Shown here: piece by piece, positions 35,260 to 48,388 of the stretch | Layout of the letters: each line of letters opens with the position of its first letter | Numbering within the stretch: position 1 is the first letter of the stretch | Source: Dioscorea cayenensis subsp. rotundata | Lineage: Eukaryota; Streptophyta; Magnoliopsida; Dioscoreales; Dioscoreaceae | Direction of reading: 5' to 3' | Length of the DNA stretch: 64,000 nucleotides | Assembly: GCF_009730915.1 (NCBI RefSeq) | Contig: NC_052489.1 | Span: forward strand, 28,389,916-28,453,915 | Made by a program: the position numbers and the translations under genes | The notes under the pieces: model-generated | Databases searched by the model: none | Told to the model about the DNA's origin: nothing | The model's input: the letters and a program-made list of their open reading frames with translations, nothing else

Positions 35260-36498
35260 GGCTGAAGCTCGGAAGGAGTGATCAGGTCGGGGAGATGCAA
35301 AGATTGGGTGGCGTTGAAGGGCCGAAGGAGACTTAAATGACCAAAATGGACATATATATTATGTTAATTATAATAATATCCTAGTCTTTGTGGACTTGTA
35401 ATAATAAAAGACAAAAGGGTATTTTAGTCTTTCGAACTGATTGTAGAAAGATTTTATTTCCCAATTTTAGTTCAGTGATTGAGTTTGATAATTCAATGGA
35501 AAGTAAAGAAATGGAATAAGGGTATTACTGTCTTTTTCTTATTATAACAAAGTTTTTTTTCTAATTTCGGCCGTTTATGTTTTAAAATTATTTTTACCGG
35601 ATATTTTCTATTTTTACTTTCTGTTTTTGCAAATATATATATATATTTTTTATCATCATTGTTGTAAAAAATAAATTTTATAAATAAAAATTTAAAAAAA
35701 TACATTTGTTATAAAATGTTAAATTAAGGTCTCTTCTATCTATTGTTCTTATATAATATAATTATATATTTTTTAAATATATGTAATATCTATTTAAACA
35801 TAAATTTTAACAATTACAAAAACAAATCACAAATATTTTCATTATCGTTTGTTAATTTTACTTGATATTTATGCTAAAGATATGACATTAATTTGGTAAA
35901 TTTTTAATAATAAAAAAATCCATTGCCTTTTTATTACAATAATTTAATGTATCTTTCCATTTTTCCACCACATCAAATTTTTATAACATGAAAAAAATAT
36001 TTTTCAAATAGGGTTTTTGATGTTAAAAAAAGCCATATTTTTCTATTAATTTTAAAATCAACATGTAATATTTTACTTATTCATTTTAATTAATTTATAT
36101 AAATTAACAAATTTAGTTAAAATTAATTAATAATTTAAAATTTATAAAAAAATATATTAAATTTTCAAATTTATTTTTATTTAAAATCTAATTAAACAAA
36201 ATATGTAGTAAAATATGATTTGTTAAAATTTATACAAGTAAATTTTAAAAAAAAATATTTAATGTTTCATAAATTTTTAAAATAAACAACTAAAAATTGA
36301 TTAAAAAAAAAAAACTTTTAACTGAGCTCACTACTTCCGATGTAGGTATGGATTTTATGATCGTATATAAAAAATCATAGTTTTTTAGGACAGTGAAGTA
36401 AGATATTTATGACATTATTAAAAAAAAATATTTATAATAATAAATAGGGATGAAAATAAAAAAATAAAAAAAGCTTGGGCTGAAAAGTATAAATACAC

Positions 36499-36529
<31 letters not shown>

Positions 36530-38322
36530 GAGGTTATGAAGGTGTAAAGATGCATTGGTGGGTGATTTAATTTAATTTTTTTAAATCCAATATTCCTCCA
36601 TTGGCATTGGTGTGGTGATGAATGATAGATGCCCATGTAGCCAAACGTTAGCCAGCTAAGATGTCAGTGCTGATGGGACTGACTAAATTTGGGCGTGCTT
36701 TCAGAGGATTCTATGTCGACAAGTGTGCTTCCTTCCATTTGGTAATGGATTCCATCCACACTCAATTCAAGAGCCTAACCATTTATACCTAATAAAAAAA
36801 TGTTAGAAAATTTTTTATAAATCAAATTAATTAATAATTTATAAAAAAATCATAATAAATATGTACTCTGACCGTTCTTGAATCTGACGTATCAAAAAAT
36901 TTAATTATTTTATAAAATTTTATAAAAAATTAATTATTTTTCTAAAACTATCTCTAATTTATATCTTCACATTTCTTTCTCGTATTTAATTTAAAAAAAA
37001 AATTAAATATAGTGTTAAAGATATTTTTTTAAAAATAATAATAATAAATATTTTTTGATGTTAAAAAATAATAGATAAAAAAAATTTGAATTTGTGACAA
37101 ATAAAAAAAAAACAAGGAGTAATAGTTTGTAATTGAGTGATTGATTTCTTAAAAAATCCATTTGTCATTTCATTTTTAAATATGCACATTGATAGTATTA
37201 TTTTAATCCGAAAAAAAAATCATTGGTTCTTGCAAGATCAAAACTGTTATAAAAATAACTTTTGCTCCACCTTATGAGATAACAAGGCAAGTTTTCAATA
37301 TTTAAAAAAAAAACAATCAATATTTGCTCCAATGTTAGTTAAATCAAATATAAACCTAATTTAAACACACACACACACACACACACAAAATCTATGTTTC
37401 ATAATAAAATTATTTTATAAAATCCAGAACCTCAATTAGTGAGTTGATACATTAGATGTTAATATATCAAATGTATGAAATCCCTGCAATAATTTAATTA
37501 AATTTAAATATTTTTTAAACAGTTAATATATTATTTTAATATCATAAAAGACATATATGGAATCATTTTCCCTAGGCAAATCAAAGAGGTGTATAATTAA
37601 ATATTATTCCGGCTATAACAACAATCATCTTATAAGGATACGATTCATGATAAATTGATAATTATCATGGAACTCATATATATATATATATAAATTAAAC
37701 ATTTAAATTTAATATAAAAATATATATAAGGTTAAGTTGATTTTTTACCTTAATTTTTTCTCTTTTCTCGTGCTTTCTTTACATGAATTTTTAATATATT
37801 ATTATAAAACTACCACCTCTCGATTCTGTAGTAATTATTATATAACCAACTCCATTGAATTATTATCCATCACCATAATTACCATACAACTGCAAATGAG
37901 GTAAATCATCTGAACTTAATTTGAAATTAATGCAAATAAATAAATAAAGTGAAATAATTAAAGTTTTGTTTTTAAGTCCAATCAGATCAACATCCCTCTT
38001 CATCTTAAATTTAATTAATTAATTAATTAAACGAAGAGAAAAGAAAAAATCAGAGGTGGCGGAACAATAAATTTATATCTCAACGGGCCAAACAGCCCAA
38101 TCCTAACCGTACGGAAGGGTGACCAAAGGTGTTGAAAGTGGGACCCAGAAAGAAACAATTTTTTTTGGAGGGAAAAAAAAAAAAATCGTCGATTTATTTT
38201 TGGATCCCAAGATACAAAGGTCCTCTCTCTTTTGGGCATTACCTCTCTTCTTCCCCAAATCTCTTCTCTTCTTCACCTTTCTTGTTATCATTCTGAATTC
38301 TTGTAAATCCATGCTCTTCTTT
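35260..38322. other. AT-rich intergenic region with microsatellites
   Basis: No gene is recognised. Microsatellites include TA runs near 35632-35645, 36500-36523 and 37678-37691, a CA run at 37364-37387 and a TTAA/AATT run near 38013-38030. The first 100 bases right of 35259 probably include the 5'UTR and promoter of the J-protein gene (an AT-rich TATA-like patch lies near 35351-35360). Confidence 0.55.
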
Positions 38323-38413
38323 ACTTGCTTGCTTGCTTGCTTGCTTGCTTGTTGTTGTTGTTGTTGTTATTGATGGTGATGATGATGATGATGATGAAGA
38401 AGAGGAGGAGGAG
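38323..38413. repeat. Compound microsatellite just upstream of the SVP pseudogene
   Basis: A run of about seven TTGC/CTTG units passes into (TTG)n, then (GAT)n and finally GAA/GAG triplets within 91 bases. Four different short motifs are adjacent, 27 bases before the pseudogene's start-codon position. Confidence 0.9.
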
Positions 38414-41400
38414 GGCTTGATTGATTGAGGTAGTGATCAATGGGGAAGGAGAAGAGAAAGATAAAGATAAAGATATAGATAAACATAGAGAAGATAGACA
38501 GTGAGGCAATTAAGTGACGTTTTCTAAGCGGCGGAGAGGTTTGTTCAAAAAGGAGCAGAAGCTGGCGATGTTGGGTTATGCTGAGGTTGGGTTCATTGTC
38601 TTCTCCGCTTCTATGTAGCTCTTTGACTACTCCAGCTCAAGGTATGTGAGTGTTTTTCTTTGATGATAAAGAAAGTTTAGAAGGAAATTAAAAATCTTGC
38701 AATTTTTTATGTAGTTCATGTTCTTGAACTTTGATTTCTTAGTTTGCATCTTGGCATTTGTTGATATGTTATTGTTTGGCTTAGTCAGTGTGTGATACTG
38801 GACCAAGTTTGGAGGATGATTTTGGATGATTTATCGGAAAGATGATAAACTGAATTACATATAATATAATCAGTGTTCTATTCTCTGCTAGCTTATGCTT
38901 GATTCTGGCCAACTGTTGAAGCATTAATTTGTTAGTTTTTTGAGGATCATGAGAAGGATGTAAATGTGGTAGATGTCCTGCAATGAAAAGATAACAAATA
39001 GAAAACAAATTACAGTGAAATAATAATTATCAAGTAAAACATATCTATTTGTGTTCTTTGGTTTGTTCAGTTGTGATATTTGTTTCCTCATTCAATCTTA
39101 ACATAGCTTATTCTTTTAGAAAGTCCTGGTAAGTTTTTAACTGGAAATAGGTTTATCTTAAGCTTAGTTATTATAGCGCCTTACAGGTATAGTTTTGGAG
39201 ATATCTTGTGTATCTCTACTTATAGAAAAAGAGAGGCATGGAATTAGGTTTTTATGGAGTAATTTTATTGGCAGTCTTAAGAGAGAAAAGACATGTCTTG
39301 TACTTTTATGCTGCTGTAATCTGCATAGTTTCTATATATTTTACATGTTATGGGCTTAATCAGTTACTTTAAGAAGTTGCTTAATCAGTTACTTTAAGAA
39401 GTTCACAAACACTGCAACACATTATAGTATCATTATGCAAATCAATATATGGAATTATGTGAGTTCTTCTATTAAATATGTTTAACTTTGCTCTTTCTAC
39501 ATGCATCAATGAAGCCCGTGTGAGGTCCTTCACAAGTATAGTATGCACTTCAAAAGTGCTTCCAAAGAAGATCTACAAACTCTTGACAACTTTCTTGTAA
39601 GTCAAATCTAAACATCACTCAGTTCATATATATCCTCAAAAGCTTTGATATTTTAATTGTCCTTTTAATTGGTCCCTATAATTGTCTTCTTCTATATGAT
39701 TGAATAGTATTACATGATAGAATTTCTATATTTTGATTTGAAGTTTTACTTCTTTCAAGTTCAAACTTGAGAGGAACTAAAAATGGTCACTCTTCAATGA
39801 GAGTGTGATCATTTTGCATGTAATAACTGGCTTCCCATGCATGTACGTATTGTTCCTTTGTTGCATGAGATATCTAAGTCACAGGAACCTGAACTTAAAT
39901 TATTATGATAACTTCAATAAGAACTTAAAATTAGAAATCACTTAAGTTTGATCTGCAAAGATGTAATTTAGCATTTTCTTTTTAGGTTAAAATATGGAGT
40001 TGAACTAGTCTTACTTCTTGTTGAGTTTGCTAACTTAGTGAGATAAGTAGCATAGTTCTCTAGGGGTTTGAGTGCTAGACCAAACACTCATACTGAATAC
40101 TTGAAGAATTTTTCAAGTTTAATATGGTCAATGAATATGATTGTAAACTTAAGTGTTTTTATTTTTTTAACAAATGCGTTATAGTCCCTTGTGATATTTT
40201 GCATGATCTTTGTGAAACATTTTCCATTTAATATTGTTCAATGTTTATAGCCTTCATGGAACCTTCATACATCGTTGAAACCCTAATGATACAAATCTAT
40301 CTATTATTCAAACTGCAAAAAAATCAAAGAAAAGTTTAAAAATTCAAAAAACCTTTTAAAAAAACCAAGATTACTGTTTCATATATTTTTTTGGGCTTGA
40401 TGGAACAAAACCTGGTTAATTAAGTTAATTAAGAGAATTAGAATGACAGATTGACATCATCAAAATTTTATTGTGGGATATTGGTTACCGATCTTGAAAA
40501 TTAACAGCAGAAAAAAAAAAAAAAACAAAAAATTCTAGTTCAAGTGGTGATTAGATACATATGATATATGCACATAATTTAAATAAGAAATACTTCATTT
40601 GTTAAGGCATTGATCAAAACATTGACCATTGAGTTTGATTTGTTAAATTTTCATATAAGATGATCACTTAAATGTATGAGTTGAAAGTTTTGTCGAATAA
40701 GTGAATGAAAAAACAAGCAGTTAAAAGAGAAACTTGTTGGAGTCTTAAAACCAAACAACTGTTTTATTAAGAAAGAAATTCTTCATTAATTAGATTCTAT
40801 TTTATTGAATTAGGCTTAATCATCTGTTTTATGTAAATGAGCATGAGGGTTTCATGTCAAACCAAAAGACTTCAATAACCATTTTCTTGATTCCAACAAA
40901 ACTTGATTATTTGATTTTTTTTGGAAATTATTTTTTTTAATTAAATTTATTCTTTGGGCTTGATCTTGAGTTTCTAAAGGAAATTTTGACATTTTAAAAA
41001 TACAACAAAATAGTAATAACAAACAAAAAAACTTATAGTTACTGTTTTGCGCATTTTTAGAAGATATAATAATGTAGGGCATGATTGTGGAAAATACTAA
41101 TAAATGCTACATTTAATCTAACAATTAACAAAAAAAATGTAATGTAAAGTTTAAGTCCAATTCTTTCTCAATTCACCTACATCTTGTCCAAGAAACATGA
41201 ATAATTGTGCTATAGGTTCTTAAAAGTATGGCATGATGTTTAGTTGCATCTCTAAAGTAAAAAAAAAAATTGTTCGTAGTTAGTTGATAAAGGGTTTTGT
41301 TTATTTTTGCTCTTTTATTGTAACATAGTTTCATTCTCATACTTGTATGGTGAAATTTATTACTATTGTAACTTTTGTGGTTTTAATTTTTTTGTTTGGT

Positions 41401-41753
41401 TTAAAGATCTTTATAACTTAATTGATTTGGAAGAATTTATCAAATAATTAAATAGGATAGATTATTAATGTCATGTATTGTCACACAGACCTACCAACAT
41501 TTTAATAGAGTAATGTGACAACAACTAATATGCAATGCTAGATATGTGGGATGAAAATGGACAAAGCTTTCCACCTTAATAAGGAAAGTGAATGTTTTTT
41601 CATCTGCTAGATATATTACAAGAGTAATAATTGGATCAAATTGGTATTTTCTTTTTTCACAAGCATCTTTTCCTTATAATTATATTTTTATATTTTTATT
41701 AATTATAAATTGAGTCATCATATTGTGTTAAATTTCTACCACTTTTTGTTACA

Positions 41754-41907
41754 GATCTACAATCAAGCACGTTGAATGAAAGTCTCTACATAATTTGTAA
41801 GTTTTTCTTTTGATTATATTTTATTAAAGATCTTTACAATCAAGCACGTTGAATGAAAGCCTTCTACATAATCTGTAAGTTTCTCTTTTGATTATATTTT
41901 ATTAAAG
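41754..41907 (+). repeat. 75-bp tandem duplication in pseudogene intron 2
   Basis: Two near-identical units start at 41754 and 41829. Each begins GATCT, includes ACAATCAAGCACGTTGAATG and ends in a TTTTGATTATATTTTATTAAA tract. Each unit has a GTAAGTTT that resembles a splice donor, and the first follows a TGTTACAG acceptor-like string, but the interior does not match any SVP exon. Confidence 0.85.
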
Positions 41908-42779
41908 AATTATTCCTACTCTATATAGCAACATTTTGCATCTCATCACTAGTAACATTTTTTAGCTGTTTAAGAATATGATAAATTTTATATTTTTTTT
42001 GATCCTCAGTAACCTTCTACTTTACACACACAATTAATAATGGGTTATCCACTTATTAAGGCTTTTATTGATATATTTAAAAATACACACACACACACAT
42101 TTGATTTTCTTTAGTTATATATTCAAAAAGTAGTAGCAGTGCCTCCTATATATGGTATGTAAATGTTTTTTGCTTGTTGGCCAATGGCCTGATGATCTTC
42201 ATCAAAGTTAAAAATTATTCTACTCTTTTTTTTAATACATTTTAATATAAACATATATCAAATACTCTTTAAGATACTAATGGTGTAAATAAATGGCAGC
42301 TTTTTTCTTTGGAAGATTTGCTAAACAACATTATAAGTAACAATTTTCATCATCTTTCCCAGAGTATGAAGATTAAAAGTGTAAAATAAATTATAGTGCC
42401 ATTGTAAAACGTTTCTAAACTAAATCAAAGTTCATGTAGCTAATGGCATTTAAGTTGCCAATAAGCCCTTGTGCATTAGTTCCAACAATGGAATATAGTG
42501 CCATGCAGTCATTTAGTGTTGATATTAGAGATAAAAATTCTAGATATTCTCTGCGAAGTTTTGAGTTGGGGGTGATAAGTGAATATTAGTTTTTGATTTT
42601 CTTTCTATAATAAAATTCCTCTGTTTTGGTGATACTTTAGTATTTTTTCCATTATGGTACATGTGATTGATGCATGTCCTCAATGACAAAAGGAAACAAA
42701 CAGAAAACAATGAACAATACAAAAAAACATTAAAGAACCTTTCATGATCAACAATAACATATGTATAGAACAATTGCTT

Positions 42780-43400
42780 AATTTTTGCAACTTTTGAATT
42801 TCCTCATTTAATCTTAATACACCTTAGAGCATGCTGTACCATGATGTGCATACTTAATACTTGTTTGTTTTCTTGTATTCTTCTGTTTCAAAAACTTACA
42901 TCAAATTAGTTTGTAACAAATCCTAATCAAAATGATGAAATGTGAGTTATTCCATATTTAATTTTTGATTCTTAAATTCATGGATCAATACTACACCTCT
43001 GAAGCCAGACCAACAAACTCTTGACTTGTTTTGTAAGCTCTAATCAAACATAAGCTCAGTTTGATTTATTTATCTGAATGTTCTTTAATTTGACCCATAT
43101 AATTTACTTTTTATTGCTTTATATATCCTACTTCTTGTAATATGTTTCTCATTAATGTTTGCGTTGTTTCACATGATCAACCTAACTTCATCATCTCTAA
43201 TCTATGAATTAGTGTGAGTTAGCGTTGTTTTTCAGACTCAAAGAAGTTATATAATTTGATTTGAAATTTTATTTTTAATGTTCAAAACTTGAACTCAAAT
43301 GATGACTCTTAATTCAATGAGACGGTGGTAGTTTTGCATATAGGTTTCCCATGCATGCACGCATATGTCCTTTGTTTAAGAACACTTCAGTCAATCACAT
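42780..43400 (+). repeat. Second copy of the exon 2 region inside the SVP pseudogene
   Basis: The segment repeats the order seen around 39060-39870: an upstream TTTCCTCATTTAATCTTAA string, the exon-2 end (CCAACAAACTCTTGACTTG then GTAAG), and a downstream TTTCCCATGCATGCACG string. It therefore represents a duplication of about 3.4-3.7 kb within the pseudogene. The exon-2 part here is closer to the active gene than the first copy is. Confidence 0.75.
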
Positions 43401-44691
43401 ATGTAAGTTTCTTTTTAGGCCGTATGAAGTAGTTAAAATAAATTATCTCCATAAGTTAAACTTGCTAATTTAGCCAGATATATAGCTCATATAATTTTGG
43501 GGCTTTATGAATTTGATGAAATAAATTTCTTATTAGTTGTGAAAAATCGAATGGCACATGCTATCTGCACATAATATAAATAAAAATTACTTTATAGGTT
43601 AGAGCTTTCCATGGAGTTTTACTTGTTGAATTTCAACATAAGCTGAGTTAAAAACAGATATTTGTTGAAGTTCTATAGACTAAACAAATAATTTGTTGAC
43701 AATTTCTTTTTTATTCTTATCTAATTTAATTAAAATAAGTTTGTGAGATTTTCCTCGTCAATGTTCCTTCATATGGAGTATACATTTGCATGTTTAAAAA
43801 ATACAGAATTTTTTGTATCATTCATATTATTATTAGTTTTGCTTCATTTTGGGATTTTTTTTTTATAGCCTTAAGAAATAAGATTTGTTATTATAATTTT
43901 AGTATTGTTAGAAAATACTTTAATAGTTAGAGACTGACTAAAAATGTCATTATCCGTGTTATTAATAAAAAAATAAAAAAATATCTCAATTTATTAAGAC
44001 CCACGAGGTTAATAACTTTTGTCCATAATAATTATATTTAAGTTTATTAGTATATAATTCATTTTATTTTATGAAATTCTTACCTAGCTAGTTTGTGACA
44101 AATCTGCACAAAAAAATAAAAATAAAAAATAGAAAAGCTTTATTAACAAGATGCTTGTCCATAACTAACTTCAAGTTAAGTATGGCTTTATCCTTGATTA
44201 TTTCTTATTAGAAAGCAATTCTTAAGAAGCAATTCTTTACGTTAGATTACATTTTGCACTGTTAATATTCTTTAGTTGTTCTTAGTTGAATGCATTTGAT
44301 TAATGGGTATAATATATCAAATTCTATCTTTAAACATGATGTTCAAAGTTCATTTCGTCTCCTCGGTTAATTATAGTCATAAAATGAAGATAGAGCCGCA
44401 TACCCATTCACTAAACATGCTATCTATCATGTTCATTAATTTTTATTGAAAATGAGCCAAACAAATACATTGTCTATGTTTGCACTAATTTAGTCTCACT
44501 CCCTAACATAACAATCAATATATCCTCAATGAAATTTACACATGGAAACCACAAATGGTGTTATTGTCTGTTATTGTTGTTAAAATGTAAATTGAACAAA
44601 TATTATTAGTTCCAATTTAACTTTTAAAAACTTAAGCTAATAACATAACAGACACAATCTAATATATATTTGTTGTGGTGAGCTCCGGTCA

Positions 44692-45038
44692 TCTATGGAG
44701 ACTAGAGATGAAAAAGGCACAACAACAAGAAGAAAACAAGGGAGGATTAGTCTAAACTTTAGATAACCTTCTCAAATCTCATAATATTAGTCATACATAA
44801 TATAAAGAGCAAAAATATCACTTTGCCTAATGGCCAAAGTACAACACTAAAAGTTTACCTTGTACAAACCAAAAACAAAGCATAATAACCTTAACTTTTT
44901 GGAGTATACCACCTGTCAGTGTCTTGACCACTCAAGCATTGACCCAACGGTCAGAACTTCAAAAGAAACACAAAATTCTCGAGTCAACAATTCAAACTTT
45001 GGCCTTTATACTCCAGAGTTCTGAGCATCTTTTCAACA
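44692..45038 (-). repeat. 3' LTR of the copia element (left side)
   Basis: 347 bases align with the right LTR. The left end is divergent (TCTATGGAGACT against TGTAGAAGAGACT), so this boundary is approximate. The inner end is ...TTTTCAACA next to the purine-rich tract. Confidence 0.8.
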
Positions 45039-47896
45039 TGCCCCTTGTTCAGAACTTCAGAACTCCCAGCTTTTCTTTGAAGTATTCAAACTTGTAAACC
45101 GGGTGTGACTTCGTCAACACATCTGCCACTTACTCATCTATGCCACAAAATTCTAGCTGAATTTGTTCATCTGCTACAAGCCCCATGATGTGGTGATAGC
45201 GAAGATCGATGCGCTTTGTCCAGCCATACATGGCGGGGTTTTGTGTGATGGAGATAGTTGATCGGTTGTTACAGTAGATGATTGTTGGTCCTTGCTGATC
45301 AACACCCATTCGGACAGAAGTCGCTAGAGCCAAATGGCTTAGCACGAAGCTGCACTCGCCACCATGTATTTGGCCCTCGTGTTTGAAAGTGCAGTAGAAT
45401 CCTACTTTTTTGAATTCCAGGCGATCGACCCAGAACCGAGACTAAATATCCAGCCGGTAGTGCTCATCCGGTCATCTATACATGTGCCCTAGTCGTCGTC
45501 GATGAATCCAACTAAACCAAAGCTATGGACATGATCATATTGAATTTCCCAAACTCAATAGTCTCGGATATATAGCGCAGATGATACGCTCATTACTCCC
45601 ATGTGAGTTTTTGTTGGTGCATTCATGTAACGAGATAAAAGCTAACCGCAAAATGTCGGTCTGGTTTTGGTGTGTGCTAGATATATGAGACCGCCAATCA
45701 TGCTTTCGAAAAATTTTTCATCCTGCTTTTGTCGGACCCACCGAAGCTTCTTATTGATATTTAATGGAGTCTCGAACTCTTACAATTCAAAGATTCCTTG
45801 GCACAACAATTCCCTCAAAGATATTGTTTCGGCCCGATGGATAAAACCTTCTTGCTATTGAATCTCTAATCCCAGAAAATATTGTAAAGAACCTAGATCC
45901 GTCATCTCGAACTTATCTATCATGTTATCTCCTCAATTCCTCCATCATTCGTGTAGATGACCCCCTGTATAGGATATCGTCCACATAAAGACATAGCAGT
46001 AATAGACCTGAAGTTTCATCTCCTTGGCGATAAACTGTGGGTTCGCAGCTACTTCTCCGAAATCCTAGTGACCCAAAATAATGGTCGATCTTACAGTACC
46101 ATGCCCTTGGAGCTTGTCTGAGCCCGTAGAGAGCTTTGCTCAATTTATAGACCATATTCTCCTTTCCCGATACAACAAAATCCTCTGGCTGTGAAACATA
46201 TACCTCTTCGCTCAAATCTCCATTAAGGAAAGCTGATTTCACGTCGAGCTGCATCACCGACCATTTCTTTTATGCTGCGATAGCAAGGAACACTCTTACA
46301 ATCTCCATCCTTACAACCGTGAAAAATGCCTCCCTTATAGTTAGTCCCTTGTCGCTGCAAATATCACTTAGCTACCACTGGGCCTTGAATTTGTGTAGTG
46401 AGCTTTTAGCATGGTATTTAGACTTATTTACCCATTTAACTCCCACAATGTTCTTCCCTTCCGCCCGGAGACAAGATCCTTGGTGTGGTTTTTTTGTAAA
46501 TAAACCCGAACTCTTCTTGCATAGCAACTCCGTCGGCCTTTTATGCTAAGCCGCTTCTTCAAACGTCATGGGTCTACAAATATTTGTGCAAATGAGCACA
46601 AGTTGTAGATGTCTTCCAATGCCCGATATCTCGCTACAACTTTGTTGGAATCAGAAGTAGCTTTCCACTAGAGTCAATTGTTGTGGCAATTGACATTACT
46701 TTTGTTTCTTCATTGGGTGCACTTATCACTGTTGTAGTTTCAACATGAATTGTTATAACTTTGCTCACTGGTGCTGAATTTCCAGTGCTCTTTCCCCAGT
46801 TTCAAGGCCGATTCTCAAGAAACTCAACATCTCTGCTAATGATGACTCTTCCAGATGTAGGATTCACCAATTGGCACCCCTTTTTGTTTCATTACTATAT
46901 TTGATGAATACCATTCTCTCGGATTTATCATTAAGTTTCTTCCTTTGTCAGCAAGTTAGTAAGGACAAAAGACAATGCAACCAAAAATCCCTCGATGGGT
47001 TATAGTAGGTTTTGTACCTGTTAAAGCTTCATATAGCATTTGTCCTTCAACAGCTTGAGTTGGGAAGCGATTGAGCAATTATATTGCCGCTGATGTTTCC
47101 TCAACCCAGAGAGAATTTGGGACGTCCATTTCCTTCATCATGCACCGACCCATCTTCAGGACTATTCTGTTGTTTCATCTCCGCTCACTGCTTTTTGCTC
47201 CGTGAGTATGGAGTAGTGAGCTATCGAGCGATGAAATGGTGTTCACAAAATGTTTTTGAAGTCAAACGATAGGAACTCTACTCCCGTAGTTATGTTCTCG
47301 TGAGCTTTGATAGGTCTCGTCATATTGTTTTTTTCAACCATGAGCTTGAACTTCGAAAACTATTGAAAGGTTTTTAGCTTTTACTGTCAAGAATGAAGGC
47401 CCATCTATATCTTATAAAATCATTAGTCAGAAGGAACAAATATTGACACCCTTCACGCGCCTATGTTTGCATAGGGCCACACAAGTCTCCATGCAAAAGC
47501 TCCAACGGTGAGTTTTCGCTTCTAGCACTAAAAGTTGGAAAGAAATGTCTTGCTTGCTTGCTCTTAATGCAGCCTTCACACAACCCTCAAGAATTTATGC
47601 TAGGCAAGCCATGTACATACTCACCCTGTGAGAGCAATTGCATGCTTTTGTAATTCAAATGTCCATACCTTCTGTGCCATTGAATAGAGAGTTCGGGCTG
47701 AGTGAGAGCAGCATATGAGTTTCATATTCAGATGTGTTGATCCCATTCACCAAGTTCCAGAGTCTCGGGACCCCGAGAGAGATTTTCATGCACAAGCTCT
47801 CAGACACTATACTGATTCTGACTTAAACAAATGGGAACACTTGCTTGACTCGTCCCCGACCAAGAACCCGCTCCCTTCCATAGTTCGGATACCATT

Positions 47897-48260
47897 TGTA
47901 GAAGAGACTAGAGAAGAAAAAGGCACAACAACAAGAAGAAAACAAGGGAGGAGAAGAGTTTTAGTCTAAACTTTAGATAACCTTCAAAAATCTCATAATG
48001 CTAGTCATACATAATATAAAGAGCAAAGATATCCCTATGCCCAATGGCTGAAGTACAACACCAAAAAGTATGTTACCACTGAACAAAACCAAAAACAAAG
48101 CATAATAACCTTTAACTTTTTGAGTATTCCATTTATCGCTGACTTGACCACTCAAACATTGACCCAACGGGTCAGAACTTCAAAAGAAACACAAAAATTC
48201 TCAAGTCAACAATTCAAACTTTGGCCTTTATACTCCAGAGTTCTGAACACCTTTTCAACA
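47897..48260 (-). repeat. 5' LTR of the copia element (right side)
   Basis: 364 bases run from TGTAGAAGAG to CTTTTCAACA, giving TG...CA ends. On the element's own strand it contains AGTATAAAGG, a possible TATA box. Confidence 0.85.
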
Positions 48261-48351
48261 TATTCAAATTCATATTATGCTATATTAGTGATAACAACAA
48301 TGCCAATAAGATAAAGAATTTCTCTTGCATTTTACTGAAATGAGTTAATTT

Positions 48352-48388
48352 TTATTTTCATTTTCATTTTCATTTTCATTTTCATTTC
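48352..48388. repeat. (ATTTTC)n microsatellite beside pseudogene exon 3
   Basis: About six hexamer units precede the exon-3 acceptor of the pseudogene and lengthen its pyrimidine tract. Confidence 0.9.

Larger units (their letters stand above)
44692..48260 (-). mobile_element. Ty1/copia element, gag and protease deleted, in pseudogene intron 2
   Basis: Two direct LTRs flank the element: left 44692-45038 and right 47897-48260, sharing for example AAAGGCACAACAACAAGAAG and ATACTCCAGAGTTCTGA. Inside, on the minus strand, are the RNase H end (ENQ-like DLRYHHIMGLVADEQIQLEF, 45130-45345), reverse transcriptase with the YVDD catalytic motif (45925-46257), and an integrase part with a GAG-pre-integrase-like segment (about 46850-47690). 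A PBS-like TGGTATCCGAAC precedes the right LTR (47884-47895), and a purine-rich AAGGGGCA lies beside the left LTR (45039-45046). Only 2.86 kb remains between the LTRs, and gag and protease are absent. Frameshifts and stops break the rest. No target duplication was found. Confidence 0.88.

Noticed and set aside
34997-35281. Plus-strand ORFs of 94 and 64 codons in GC-rich DNA
   Set aside because: They lie antisense to the J-domain coding sequence; GC-rich coding DNA often leaves open shadow frames.
35260-35300. Longer start for the J-protein at 35300
   Set aside because: That start opens a low-complexity Ser/Pro-rich frame that overlaps the J domain out of frame; the ATG at 35259 gives the domain.
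38119-38373. 84-codon ORF ending in a poly-Leu/Ala/Cys stretch
   Set aside because: It runs into the compound microsatellite and has no motif.
44692-48260. Target-site duplication for the copia element
   Set aside because: The flanks TATTC (right) and GGTCA (left) do not match, so none could be claimed.
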